This document shows positions 52,585 to 60,761 of a DNA stretch of 64,000 nt, piece after piece. This stretch comes from Actomonas sp051209155. GTDB lineage: Bacteria; Verrucomicrobiota; Verrucomicrobiia; Opitutales; Opitutaceae. The stretch is taken from NCBI GenBank assembly GCA_051209155.1, contig JBPJGB010000006.1; one strand, written 5' to 3'. The position numbers were made by a program, and so were the translations under genes. Positions within the stretch are counted from its first letter, which is position 1. Each line of letters opens with the position of its first letter. The notes beneath the pieces were generated by a model that did not search any database, was not told the origin of the DNA, and saw nothing but the letters and a program-made list of their open reading frames with translations.

Positions 52585-53313
52585 TTAGCCGATGAGCTTG
52601 GAGAGACGGGTGCGGTATTTTTTGGCGAGCGCGATGTTGGCTTCCATGCCGCCGGGCAAGTTTTGGCTGCGCACGACGGGGAGTTCATGGCCGTGATCAC
52701 GCAGCCAAGTCATGGTTGCGAGCGCGAGGAGGTTGAGCAGGGTGGCACCGATCAGCGTGGAGGTGGGTCCGGCCATCTGGCCGTCGACGACCTCGACGAT
52801 GGCGTCGCCGGAAACGCCGTGGTTGTCGAGCACGTGATCGGCGATGGCGTGGAGGTTCTGGCCGCCCGGGTGCACCGTGGCGGCCTTGGAGCTCATCGCC
52901 ACCGAAGTGAGGCCGATCACGGTGAGGCCACGTTGTTTGGCGTAGAGGGCGACCTCGATCGGCGAGGCGTTTTTGCCGGAGTTGGAGATGACGATGATGA
53001 CTTCGCCGGCGTGCAGGCCGTGGGTGTTGTGGTAGCGCTCGGCGAGGCGGGTGCCGTAGCCGACGACGTTTTCGGAAAAGCCCATGCCGGGATCGAAGAT
53101 GCCCGAGACCGGCATAAGGCCGCCGGCACGGCCGATGATCTCGCGGCCGATGATTTCACTGTGACCGCTGCCGAAGGTGTGGAGCACGCCGCCGTCGGCG
53201 ATCGACTGACCGATGAGCGCGGCGCAGGTCTGGATGGTGGCGGCGTTGGTTTCGCGGGCGCGCTGCAGCAGCGCCCTCGCGGTGTCGAAATAGGTGTCAG
53301 CGGGATTGGCCAT
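52585..53313 (-). CDS. SIS domain protein (UPF0309-like)
   Basis: This 242-residue cytosolic protein has a SIS sugar-phosphate-binding fold: LHTFGSGHSEIIGREIIGRAGGL, VIIVISNSGKNASPIEVALYAKQRG and VIGLTS. It is of the UPF0309 type, related to phosphosugar isomerases or etherases. The partner gene downstream is an exported esterase and an amino-sugar-kinase-like gene lies nearby, so amino-sugar use is a guess. Its upstream gap is filled by a long perfect inverted repeat (53331-53427). Confidence 0.88.
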   Translation of the reverse strand: MANPADTYFDTARALLQRARETNAATIQTCAALIGQSIADGGVLHTFGSGHSEIIGREIIGRAGGLMPVSGIFDPGMGFSENVVGYGTRLAERYHNTHGLHAGEVIIVISNSGKNASPIEVALYAKQRGLTVIGLTSVAMSSKAATVHPGGQNLHAIADHVLDNHGVSGDAIVEVVDGQMAGPTSTLIGATLLNLLALATMTWLRDHGHELPVVRSQNLPGGMEANIALAKKYRTRLSKLIG

Positions 53314-53330
53314 GGCAGGTCGGAAATATA

Positions 53331-53427
53331 CCGCGAAGGGCGCGAAGAAACGCGAAGGGTTTTTACCGTCGATCTGGCAGAAAGCGATGCGGAGGAGTGG
53401 CTTCGCGATTCTTCGCGCCCTTCGCGG
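53331..53427. repeat. Dispersed perfect inverted repeat before the SIS gene
   Basis: CCGCGAAGGGCGCGAAGAA (53331-53349) pairs exactly with TTCTTCGCGCCCTTCGCGG (53409-53427). The 19-base arms enclose about 60 bases. No gene is inside. It is a different family from the GTAGGGCCG and CACGGATCACACG repeats. Confidence 0.85.
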
Positions 53428-53436
53428 TTGAAGCCC

Positions 53437-54342
53437 CTAGGAGGCCCAGCGGCCGTAGACGCCGCAGGGGAGGATCTTGCCGTCGGCCTCGATGGGCAGG
53501 CCCACCTCGCCGCAGGTGATGGTGCCGCCGTGGCCGAGCTGGTGCATGAGCTCGTCGAGCAGGTTGCCAACCACGGTCGGCGAGAGGCGGGCGGTGTAGG
53601 CGTTGATGAGGAAGAACACCGGATCGCGGGACAGCAGCTTGCCGCACTCCTCGAGCAGCTCCCACAGGTTGGTCTCAAGCTTCCACATCTCGCCGCCGCT
53701 GCCGCGCCCGTAGGTGGGCGGATCCATGATGATCGCGTCGTAGGTGCGGCCGCGGCGGATTTCGCGACGCACAAACTTTAGGCAGTCGTCCACGATGTAG
53801 CGGATGGGGGCGTCGCCGAGTCCGCTGAGGGTGGCGTTTTCCCGGCACCACTTCACCATGCCGTCGGCGGCATCGACGTGGCAGACGGACGCGCCGGCTT
53901 TGGCGGCGGCGCAGGTGGCCCCGCCGGTGTAGCCGAAGAGGTTGAGCACCGACACCTCACGGCCGCGGGCGGTGGCGCTTTTGATCCGTTGGGTGAACCA
54001 TTCCCAGTTCACCGCCTGTTCGGGAAACAGACCGGTGTGTTTGAAGGAGGTTGGCGAGATGCGAAAGCGCAGACCCAGCGACGCGTAATCGATCTGCCAG
54101 GAATCGGGTAATTTGTTGTGAAACTCCCACTTGCCGCCGCCCTTGTCGCTGCGGTGGTAGTAGCCGTCCCAACCGGTCCACTTCGGACCAGCCCGCCGCG
54201 GCCAAATGACCTGTGGGTCGGGCCTTACGAGGGTGACCTTGCCCCAACGCTCCATTTTCATGCCGTTGCCGGCGTCCAGCAGGCGGTAGTCTTGCCACTG
54301 GTTCGCGATTGCTATCGTAGGGGCGGGCTGCACGTTGCTCAT
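53437..54342 (-). CDS. Class I SAM-dependent methyltransferase, RlmI/K-like C-terminal type
   Basis: This 301-residue protein has a PUA-like start (MKMERWGKVTLVRPDPQVIW) and a Rossmann methyltransferase: VLNLFGYTGGATCAAAKAGA for SAM, VCHVDAADGMVKWC, YIVDDCLKFV and DAIIMDPPTYGRG, whose DPPTYGRG is the catalytic motif IV region. Such proteins often modify rRNA bases, as RlmI does, but the target is unknown here. I chose MSNVQPA over an upstream extension that runs into the promoter of the divergent DUF481 gene. Confidence 0.85.
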   Translation of the reverse strand: MSNVQPAPTIAIANQWQDYRLLDAGNGMKMERWGKVTLVRPDPQVIWPRRAGPKWTGWDGYYHRSDKGGGKWEFHNKLPDSWQIDYASLGLRFRISPTSFKHTGLFPEQAVNWEWFTQRIKSATARGREVSVLNLFGYTGGATCAAAKAGASVCHVDAADGMVKWCRENATLSGLGDAPIRYIVDDCLKFVRREIRRGRTYDAIIMDPPTYGRGSGGEMWKLETNLWELLEECGKLLSRDPVFFLINAYTARLSPTVVGNLLDELMHQLGHGGTITCGEVGLPIEADGKILPCGVYGRWAS

Positions 54343-54468
54343 CGGTTCGGGCAATTTGACAAGCGAGACCGGTCTGTAAACGAATCTTGCGACGTGACCT
54401 TTGCTCGGACGAGTCACTTCCCGGTTGACTCCGAATATAGGGTGAATCCCCTACTGTCTTCTCAAGCT

Positions 54469-55512
54469 ATGAAATCCAAATTCTTCGCAAAATCGGTGAT
54501 CAGCCTCTTGGTCGCCTCGTTCCTGAGTTCCGTCGTGTGGGCGGACGTCGTGGTGACGAAAGACGGTGCCCGACTCGTGGGCACCGTGAAAAAGGTCGAT
54601 GGCGGCAAGGTCACCCTCGGAACCTCCTATGCCGGTGACATCCAGATCAATCAAGGTGAGGTCGAGAGCATCACCATGGAAGATCCGCTCGTGATCCGCC
54701 TGCAGGGTGGCACGACCATGGAAGGCACGGTTACGACCAATGCGAGCGGCCAGGTGTCCATCGCGGGTCAAGACGGCACGATCAACACCACGGTCGACAA
54801 GATTGCGACCACGTGGTCGCCCGGCGGCACCGATCCCGCCGTGGCCGCGCTCCAGCGCAAGTGGGCCTACGAGGCCGCGCTCGATATCACCGGCAAGAAC
54901 GGCAACAAGGAGCAGCTCGGCACCGCCGTCGCGATGCGCGCCACCCTTTCCGGCGCCAAGGACAAACTGGTTTTTTACACCGGCTACAATCGCCAGGAGA
55001 CCGACAACCTGAAGTCGGCCGACCAGTTCAAGGCCGGCGTCGATTACTCCAACAACTTCAAGGGCCACATGTCCTGGTATATGCGCAACGAGGGCGGCTT
55101 CGATCGTATCAAGGACATCGAACTCTACAACGTGACCGCCGCGGGTCTGGGCTACGACTTCATCAAGAACAAGCAGCAGACCCTGACCGGTCGCGCCGGT
55201 CTTTCCTTCCGTTACGAAGGCTACAAGAACCCGCTCACCGAAGATGTGAAGAGCGCCGGTTTGGACTTCGGCCTCAACCACAGCTACCAGTGGGACACCA
55301 TGAAGATGACCAACGCGCTCACCTTTGTGCCCTCCTTTGAAGACTTTGCCAACTACCGCGCCATCCACGACTCCTACTTCGAGATGCCGCTCAAGGCCGG
55401 CTTCTGGAAGCTCCGCGTCGGTCTGTCCAACGACTACACCAGCGAGCCCGCCCCCGGCGTGAAGAGCCTGGATACCACCTACTACACCCGCCTGGTGCTC
55501 AACTGGGACTGA
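54469..55512 (+). CDS. DUF481 outer-membrane-barrel-like exported protein
   Basis: This 347-residue protein has a signal peptide (VISLLVASFLSSVVWADV). The first hundred residues repeat short KDGARLVGTVKKVDGGKV-type beta units, and residues about 140-347 are alternating beta strands ending in LDTTYYTRLVLNWD, typical of DUF481 (salt-induced outer-membrane-protein-like) barrels. The C-terminal aromatic strand fits an outer-membrane location. The gene's terminator overlaps the next gene's start. Confidence 0.85.
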   Translation: MKSKFFAKSVISLLVASFLSSVVWADVVVTKDGARLVGTVKKVDGGKVTLGTSYAGDIQINQGEVESITMEDPLVIRLQGGTTMEGTVTTNASGQVSIAGQDGTINTTVDKIATTWSPGGTDPAVAALQRKWAYEAALDITGKNGNKEQLGTAVAMRATLSGAKDKLVFYTGYNRQETDNLKSADQFKAGVDYSNNFKGHMSWYMRNEGGFDRIKDIELYNVTAAGLGYDFIKNKQQTLTGRAGLSFRYEGYKNPLTEDVKSAGLDFGLNHSYQWDTMKMTNALTFVPSFEDFANYRAIHDSYFEMPLKAGFWKLRVGLSNDYTSEPAPGVKSLDTTYYTRLVLNWD

Positions 55513-55543
55513 TCTCCGCGTCTCCGGAATAGTTCTTTTCCGA

Positions 55544-55571
55544 GCGGCCTCCTACTGCGGTATGAGGCCGC
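55544..55571 (+). terminator. Terminator after DUF481 gene, overlapping the DUF1223 start codon
   Basis: GCGGCCTC (55544-55551) and GAGGCCGC (55564-55571) form a perfect stem followed by TTTTGTTTTT. The ATG of the next gene (55562-55564) lies at the loop/stem junction. Confidence 0.75.
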
Positions 55572-56287
55572 TTTTGTTTTTACTGTTCGCGCCGGTCGCT
55601 GTGTTCGCGACCGAGCCCCGCACCTTCCGCAGCGGACCCAATCCGGTGCCTCTCATGGAGCTGTTCACCAGCGAAGGCTGCTCCAGTTGTCCGCCCGCTG
55701 AAGCTTGGCTGGGCGAGCTGCGCCACGATCCCGGGCTGTGGCGCGACTTCGTGCCCGTGGCCTGGCACGTCAACTACTGGGACCGGCTCGGCTGGCCGGA
55801 CCGCCTTGCGGACCCAGCGTATACAGATCGTCAATACGCCTACGCCCGCGCCTGGCGGAGTCGCCGGGTCTACACCCCGGAGACGATCCGTGGTGGGGTG
55901 GAATGGTCGTGGCGCGACGGGCGCCCGATCGGGTCCACGACGCCCGACCGCGCTGGCGGGGAACTCGTCGCCACCGTGGCTGATGGGGTGGTGAGGGTAA
56001 ACTACGCGACCGCGGGGAAACCACCATCCGACCTGCGCGTGCACGTCGCCCGACTCGGCGGCGGCATCGTAAGCGACGTGAAACGAGGCGAAAATCGTGG
56101 TCGCCGCCTCAACCACGAGTTCGTGGTGCTGGGGTGGAAATCGGCCGATTTGTCCGCGAGCGAAATGACTCTGCGCCTGCCCGAAGCGTCCGTCGACCTG
56201 GCAGCCACTCGGACTGCCGTCGCCGTTTGGATCAGTCGCGGCGAGAACCCGGCGCCTTTGCAAGCGACGGGCGGTTGGTTGGAGTAA
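55562..56287 (+). CDS. DUF1223 exported thioredoxin-fold-like protein
   Basis: This 241-residue protein has a signal peptide (LLFLLFAPVAVFATEP) and the DUF1223 marks: LMELFTSEGCSSCPPAEAWLG with a CSSC pair, VPVAWHVNYWDRLGW, DPAYTDRQYAYA and VYTPETI. Proteins of this family may be thiol-disulfide or metal-related secreted proteins; the role is open. Its ATG sits in the terminator of the preceding gene, so expression may be low or controlled by read-through. It is convergent with the low-GC membrane gene. Confidence 0.88.
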   Translation: MRPLLFLLFAPVAVFATEPRTFRSGPNPVPLMELFTSEGCSSCPPAEAWLGELRHDPGLWRDFVPVAWHVNYWDRLGWPDRLADPAYTDRQYAYARAWRSRRVYTPETIRGGVEWSWRDGRPIGSTTPDRAGGELVATVADGVVRVNYATAGKPPSDLRVHVARLGGGIVSDVKRGENRGRRLNHEFVVLGWKSADLSASEMTLRLPEASVDLAATRTAVAVWISRGENPAPLQATGGWLE

Positions 56288-56299
56288 GTTTTGCTTGGG

Positions 56300-56749
56300 T
56301 TACCCCTGCACGTGATATCCTGCAGTAGCGGTGTGCTTGTCCGTGGGCCCCCGATTCGTCGCAGTGATGATACTTATCGATGCCAAAAAGATGCTCGATC
56401 CAACTAGCACCAAGCAGATGTGATAACCATATGTTCGGTTCTTAATCGTGTCCTTTAGCTCTCGGACGTTGTCAGACCATTTGATTGAGATCAGCGAGAG
56501 TGACATGATTACTGCCACGAGCATCAGGATTGTGGCTAATCCGATACATCCAGGATCCAAGTTAACCTCGGAGAACTCGCTAGGGTTCGAGAATACCGAG
56601 ATCTTGAGCGCGCCTAAAACAGTCAGACCAAAACTGGCGACTCTGAGCATTAAACCACATTTGTTGTCTATACGATCAAGGTCCTCGTAGCAGGATTTTT
56701 TGTGGTTGGTTTCTAAGCATACACTGTGGCCATTTGGGAATTCTTTCAT
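56300..56749 (-). CDS. Low-GC hypothetical membrane protein
   Basis: This 149-residue protein has three membrane segments: GLMLRVASFGLTVLGALKI, CIGLATILMLVAVIMSLSLI and YHICLVLVGSSIFLASISII. The N terminus is charged with CYEDLDRIDNKC. No family is recognised, although SLATT-like or phage-defence-like small membrane proteins have similar layout. One 60-base line counts about 42% GC and another 50%, far below the neighbours. The ATG lies 42 bases after the aldo-keto reductase stop. Signs of transfer are clear; function is not. Confidence 0.6.
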   Translation of the reverse strand: MKEFPNGHSVCLETNHKKSCYEDLDRIDNKCGLMLRVASFGLTVLGALKISVFSNPSEFSEVNLDPGCIGLATILMLVAVIMSLSLISIKWSDNVRELKDTIKNRTYGYHICLVLVGSSIFLASISIITATNRGPTDKHTATAGYHVQG

Positions 56750-56790
56750 GACGGCAATAGCTTGGTCTATCGCTGTCTCGAGCGCGAACC

Positions 56791-57810
56791 TTACCCCAGC
56801 GGATACGGGAACTCCCTTGTGATCGCGTCGATGCGGGCGAGCACGTCGTCGCTGAGCTTCAGGTCGACCGCGCCGAGGTTTTCTTCGAGTTGCGCCATGG
56901 TGGTGGCGCCGAAGATGGTGGAGGCGACGAAGTCGTGCTGCTTGCTCCACGCGAGGCACATGGCGACGAGGTTGAGGTCGGCATCGTCGGCGAGCTTTTG
57001 CAGCGCGGCCACCGTGCCGAGGCTGCGTTCGTTGACGAAGCGGTGGCTCATCTTCTTCTGCCGCTCGCCGTCGCCCTTGAGGTATTCGGTGAAGCGGGCC
57101 GGCTCGGGCAGGGCGCCGTCGTTGTATTTGCCGGAGCATACGCCCCCGCCGAGCGGGGAGTAGGGCAGGCAACTGATTTTCTCGCGACGGCAGATCTCGG
57201 CCAGCGCGTCCTCGAAGCGGCGGTTGATGATGGAGAAGTTGTTCTGGATCGTCTCGTAGCGGGCGAGGCCGTGGGCCTGGGCCGTGGCCTCGGCCTTCAT
57301 CGTGCCCCAGGCGGATTCGTTGCTCGAACCGACGATGCGCACGATGCCCTCGTCCTTCAGTTCAGTGAGCGCGCCGAGGACTTCCTCATAGGGCAGGTCC
57401 GGGTCGGGCCAGTGGGTCTGGTAAAGGTCGATGTAGTCGGTCTGCAGGCGACGAAGGCTGCCCTCGACGGCGATGCGGATGTGGTGGCGGTCGAGGGCGG
57501 CGGTGCCGTTGCGCACCGGCGGCACGAACCAGCCGTGGGCGGGGCCCACGACCTTGGTCGCGAGGATGACGCTGTCGCGCGGTTTGGTCTGCAGCCAGCG
57601 GCCCACGATCTCCTCGGTGCGGTGCACCCACTCGGCCTGGGGTGGGACGGGGTAGATCTCGGCCGTGTCGTAGAAATTGATGCCGGCGTCGTAAGCACGA
57701 TCGAGCAGGGCGAAGGCCTCCTCCTCGGTGTTGCGCGCTCCGAAGGTCATCGTGCCGAAGCACAAATCCGTCACCACAATGCCACTGCGTCCAAGTCGGC
57801 GTTTTTCCAT
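56791..57810 (-). CDS. NADP-dependent aldo/keto reductase (Tas/YajO-like)
   Basis: This 339-residue enzyme is an aldo/keto reductase barrel of the Tas/YajO type. It has the active-site Asp/Tyr region in DAGINFYDTAEIYPVPP, Lys in VILATKVVGP, His in YIDLYQTHWPDPD, and GSSNESAWG and SPLGGGVCSGK near NADP binding. It reduces aldehydes or sugars; the substrate is unknown. The upstream frame was trimmed to the MEKRRLGRSG start. It is divergent from the PAS protein gene across 108 bases. Confidence 0.93.
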   Translation of the reverse strand: MEKRRLGRSGIVVTDLCFGTMTFGARNTEEEAFALLDRAYDAGINFYDTAEIYPVPPQAEWVHRTEEIVGRWLQTKPRDSVILATKVVGPAHGWFVPPVRNGTAALDRHHIRIAVEGSLRRLQTDYIDLYQTHWPDPDLPYEEVLGALTELKDEGIVRIVGSSNESAWGTMKAEATAQAHGLARYETIQNNFSIINRRFEDALAEICRREKISCLPYSPLGGGVCSGKYNDGALPEPARFTEYLKGDGERQKKMSHRFVNERSLGTVAALQKLADDADLNLVAMCLAWSKQHDFVASTIFGATTMAQLEENLGAVDLKLSDDVLARIDAITREFPYPLG

Positions 57811-57918
57811 GGCGTTGACCCAACACTCGGTCGGACAGCGCGGCAAGAAATGCGCAGCAATTGCGATTAAGACCGTTAAGTCCCGCGTCGATTGGAGGAA
57901 GAGCGTTCCTGTATTCCC

Positions 57919-58473
57919 ATGGCCCGACCCACCATTCTTCCGACCGGGGAGGAGGTGACCTTTTCGCCCGATGAGGTCATCGTCTCCAAAACCGATCCCC
58001 GCGGCGTGATCACCTACGCCAACGCGGTGTTTCAACGCGTCTCCGGTTACACTGAGGCGGAGTTGCTCGGCCAACCACACAACCTCATCCGCCATCCCGA
58101 CATGCCGGCCTGCGTGTTCAAGCTGCTGTGGGACACGCTTAAGGCCGGCCAGGAGATCTTCGCCTACGTCAACAACCTCGCCAAGGACGGGCGCAACTAC
58201 TGGGTCTTCGCCCACGTCACGCCCAGCTTCGACGCCCGGGGCAACATCATCGCCTACCACTCCAACCGCCGCGTGCCGCACGCCGATGCGCTCGCCAAGG
58301 TGCAGCCGCTCTACCGCACCCTGCGTGAGGCCGAACGCGCCGCCGGCGACGGCTCGGCCGGTATGGCCGCCTCGATCGCGCTGGTCGAGCGCACCCTCGC
58401 CGAAGCCGGTCTCAGCTACGGCGAGTTTGTCTTCAGCCTGTCCGCCGAAACCGCGCTCGCCGCCGCCCTCTGA
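57919..58473 (+). CDS. Stand-alone PAS sensor protein, Aer-like
   Basis: This 184-residue soluble protein has one PAS domain (about 18-125) with the Aer-type PAS signature: DPRGVITYANAVFQRVSGYTE, LIRHPDMPACVFKLLW and GRNYWVFAHVTP. Aer PAS domains bind FAD and sense redox. The C-terminal helices could bind a partner. The chemoreceptor gene starts 8 bases after its stop, so the two probably form a split aerotaxis receptor. MARPTILPTG was chosen as start. Confidence 0.88.
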   Translation: MARPTILPTGEEVTFSPDEVIVSKTDPRGVITYANAVFQRVSGYTEAELLGQPHNLIRHPDMPACVFKLLWDTLKAGQEIFAYVNNLAKDGRNYWVFAHVTPSFDARGNIIAYHSNRRVPHADALAKVQPLYRTLREAERAAGDGSAGMAASIALVERTLAEAGLSYGEFVFSLSAETALAAAL

Positions 58474-58481
58474 TTTCCGCC

Positions 58482-59660
58482 ATGAGTGACTCCGCTTCCA
58501 TCCTGCGCGAACTCACCGCGATCTGTGAACGGGCCGCCGCCGGCGACCTCGAAGCCCGCGTGTCGCCCGCGCCCGACTCGGTCGAATTCGCCGCCCTCGG
58601 CGGCGCCATCAACCACCTGCTCGACATCTGCGACGCCTACGTGCGCGAGTCCGCCGCCGCGCTGGATCACTGCGCGCGGGGTGAGTTTCACCGGCCGATT
58701 CTGTTACGCGGCCTGCACGGCTCCTACCGTCATGCCGCCGTCACCATCAACCGCGCCGCGCACAAGATGTCCGAAGACGCTGCCAAGATCGCGCGCTTCG
58801 AAACCGAACGCAAAGCCGTGGCCCGTCGCGTCGCCGAGACCACTGATTCCGTGACGTCCTCGGCCGGTGACTTGCGGGCCAACGCGACTTCCATTCAGGA
58901 ACACGTGGCCGACAGCCGACGTCTGGCTGAAGATGTGGCGCAGGCCACCGACCTTGCCGCCCAAAACACCAATGCCGTGGCGGCCGCCTGCCAGGAGCTA
59001 AGCATCTGCACGAGCGAGATCACCCGTCGCACTCAGGAATCCGCCGGTCTCACCCAGTCCGCCGTGGCCGAGGCCACGCGGGCCGGTTCGGCTGTCACGC
59101 AGCTCGGCGACGCCGCCCGCCAGATCGGCACCGTCGTCGACGTCATCGACAAGATCGCCCGCCAGACGAACCTGCTCGCGCTCAACGCCACCATCGAAGC
59201 CGCGCGCGCCGGCGAGCACGGCCGCAGTTTTGCGGTGGTCGCGGGCGAGGTGAAATCGCTGTCCCGTGAGACCGCTGAGGCGACCAAGAAGATCGCCGGC
59301 CAGATCGACGCCATGCAGCAGGCCACGGCCAAGGTCGGCCAAGTGATCGGCGGCGTGGGCGAATCCATTCACCACATCGACGCCAGCGCGACCGCCATCT
59401 CCACCTCGGTGGCCGAGCAGGCCCGCGCGGTCGAAGAGATCGCCGAACGCATCGCGCAGGTGTCGACCTCGACCGAGTCGATTTCAACGCGCATGGCCGA
59501 TGTCGCCATTGCGACCGAAAACCTCGACGCCATCACGCGCGACCTGAAGTCGTCGGCCGATCAACTCGCCACCGACGCCGAGGGCCTGCAGCGCGAAACG
59601 TGGGCCTTGGATGCCGGCGAGGGAAACTCAACTTCACGCCCGGTCCGCCGGGCCGCATAG
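58482..59660 (+). CDS. Cytosolic methyl-accepting chemotaxis protein
   Basis: This 392-residue protein has no membrane segment. Residues about 1-100 are HAMP-like helices, and the rest is a signalling coiled coil with the hairpin tip IDKIARQTNLLALNATIEAAR-AGEHGRSFAVVAGEVKSL, the CheW/CheA binding region. It should convey the signal of the neighbouring PAS protein to a CheA array. The genes are in one operon. Chemotaxis genes other than these are absent here. Confidence 0.93.
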   Translation: MSDSASILRELTAICERAAAGDLEARVSPAPDSVEFAALGGAINHLLDICDAYVRESAAALDHCARGEFHRPILLRGLHGSYRHAAVTINRAAHKMSEDAAKIARFETERKAVARRVAETTDSVTSSAGDLRANATSIQEHVADSRRLAEDVAQATDLAAQNTNAVAAACQELSICTSEITRRTQESAGLTQSAVAEATRAGSAVTQLGDAARQIGTVVDVIDKIARQTNLLALNATIEAARAGEHGRSFAVVAGEVKSLSRETAEATKKIAGQIDAMQQATAKVGQVIGGVGESIHHIDASATAISTSVAEQARAVEEIAERIAQVSTSTESISTRMADVAIATENLDAITRDLKSSADQLATDAEGLQRETWALDAGEGNSTSRPVRRAA

Positions 59661-59748
59661 CCCAGATTTGCTGTCGAGCTGCGGGTGCCGGGTCTATCGG
59701 TGATTAGGAACTCGGATATAAAAGGCACCCGCGGCTCACAGCTTGCCT

Positions 59749-60648
59749 TCACTCGTGTGCTTCGATGATGGCGCGCACGACGCGTGAGGCGATTTGCGAG
59801 ACGCCCAGCTCGTTGTCATCGATTGGGTTCTTGCCGTGCTGACCGCCGGCGAGATCGCTCAAGCCCCGCACCACCAGAATCGGTTTTTGGTTGGTCCACG
59901 CGACGTGCGCGAGCGCGGTCGATTCCATGTCGAGGCAGCGCGCGTTCCACACGCGGAAAATCCATTTGCGATACTCGGCGTTGTCCAAAAACACCGTGCC
60001 GGCCACGCCGTTGCCGCCGACCGATAGGTGGACCGTGCGACCGCCTTTTTGCATCGGAGGCAGCGTCGGCAACACCGCGCGGGCGACGTCGAGCAGCTCC
60101 GGATCGGCCGGGAAAAACGGCATCTCCCGCGGTCCCAGGCCGTCGTCGCGAGTCACGTAGACCGAGTCGGGAAAGATCATGCCGAAGTTCTCAATCTTCG
60201 GCTGCAGGTAGTCCGGCACGAGGTATTGGCCGGGGTTGGCGGGGTCCTCGTTCAGGTAGGCGGCTTCATCGTGGTAGGCCCATTGCTCGGGGATCACGAT
60301 GTCGCCAACATCGAGCGACGGATCGGTGCCACCAGCCACACCGCCGAACAGGATGTGCGTGATCGGAAAGCGTTCGAGCGCGAGCTGGAGCCGGTAGGTC
60401 GCGTTCACCGTGCTCACCCCGGTGCTGAAGATGATGACTTTTTTGCCCGCCACCTCGCCCCGCCAATATTCTACGCCGAGGTGCGACACGCTTTCCCAGC
60501 CCGCCGCCGGATCGACCTCGAAGACCTCGTGCAGCGCCTCCATCTCGGGGCGATACGCGCCCAGCACGGCGTAGAGATTTTCCGCCCGAGCGAAGGAGGC
60601 GAGGACGCAGACGAGCAACAAGCAGGGGAGAATCCGAAAACGAGCCAT
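59749..60648 (-). CDS. Exported 5'-methylthioadenosine/S-adenosylhomocysteine nucleosidase-like enzyme
   Basis: This 299-residue protein has a signal peptide (ILPCLLLVCVLASFARAENL) on a PNP/UDP phosphorylase fold. Conserved parts are AVLGAYRPEMEALHEVF, FSTGVSTVNATYRLQLALERF, FGGVAGGTDPSLDVGDIVIPEQ, and LDMESTALAHVAW, whose Met-Glu binds the ribose. VVRGLSDLAGG holds the catalytic Asp. It cleaves the N-glycosidic bond of a nucleoside; export is unusual and points to nucleoside scavenging outside the cytosol. Confidence 0.88.
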   Translation of the reverse strand: MARFRILPCLLLVCVLASFARAENLYAVLGAYRPEMEALHEVFEVDPAAGWESVSHLGVEYWRGEVAGKKVIIFSTGVSTVNATYRLQLALERFPITHILFGGVAGGTDPSLDVGDIVIPEQWAYHDEAAYLNEDPANPGQYLVPDYLQPKIENFGMIFPDSVYVTRDDGLGPREMPFFPADPELLDVARAVLPTLPPMQKGGRTVHLSVGGNGVAGTVFLDNAEYRKWIFRVWNARCLDMESTALAHVAWTNQKPILVVRGLSDLAGGQHGKNPIDDNELGVSQIASRVVRAIIEAHE

Positions 60649-60686
60649 GCGCCGCAGCCAAGCAGGTGAAATGCCGATCGCAGCTC

Positions 60687-60725
60687 AATTCGCCGCCTGG
60701 CTTGAGGCCTGCGGGCGAATTTTTT
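60687..60725 (+). terminator. Terminator-like hairpin in the leader of the GH2 gene
   Basis: AATTCGCC and GGCGAATT flank a 19-base inner region and are followed by TTTTT on the plus strand. It lies 37 bases before the GH2 start. Upstream is a divergent gene, so it may attenuate the GH2 transcript. Confidence 0.5.
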
Positions 60726-60761
60726 GGCGGAAACCGTCTGCTGCTTCGTTAAGTTAAAACG

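Noticed and set aside
56750..57172. N-terminal extension of the low-GC membrane frame into the aldo-keto reductase gene
   Set aside because: This part has high GC, is Arg/Pro-rich and is a shadow of the reductase; the ATG at 56749 is a better start.
57811..57918. Possible sigma-28 flagellar promoter before the PAS/MCP pair
   Set aside because: TTAAGT and GTCGATT are too close to match the -35/-10 spacing.
59661..59748. GCGGGTGCC/GGCACCCGC inverted repeat between the MCP and nucleosidase genes as a terminator
   Set aside because: The loop is over 30 bases and no T-run follows on either strand.
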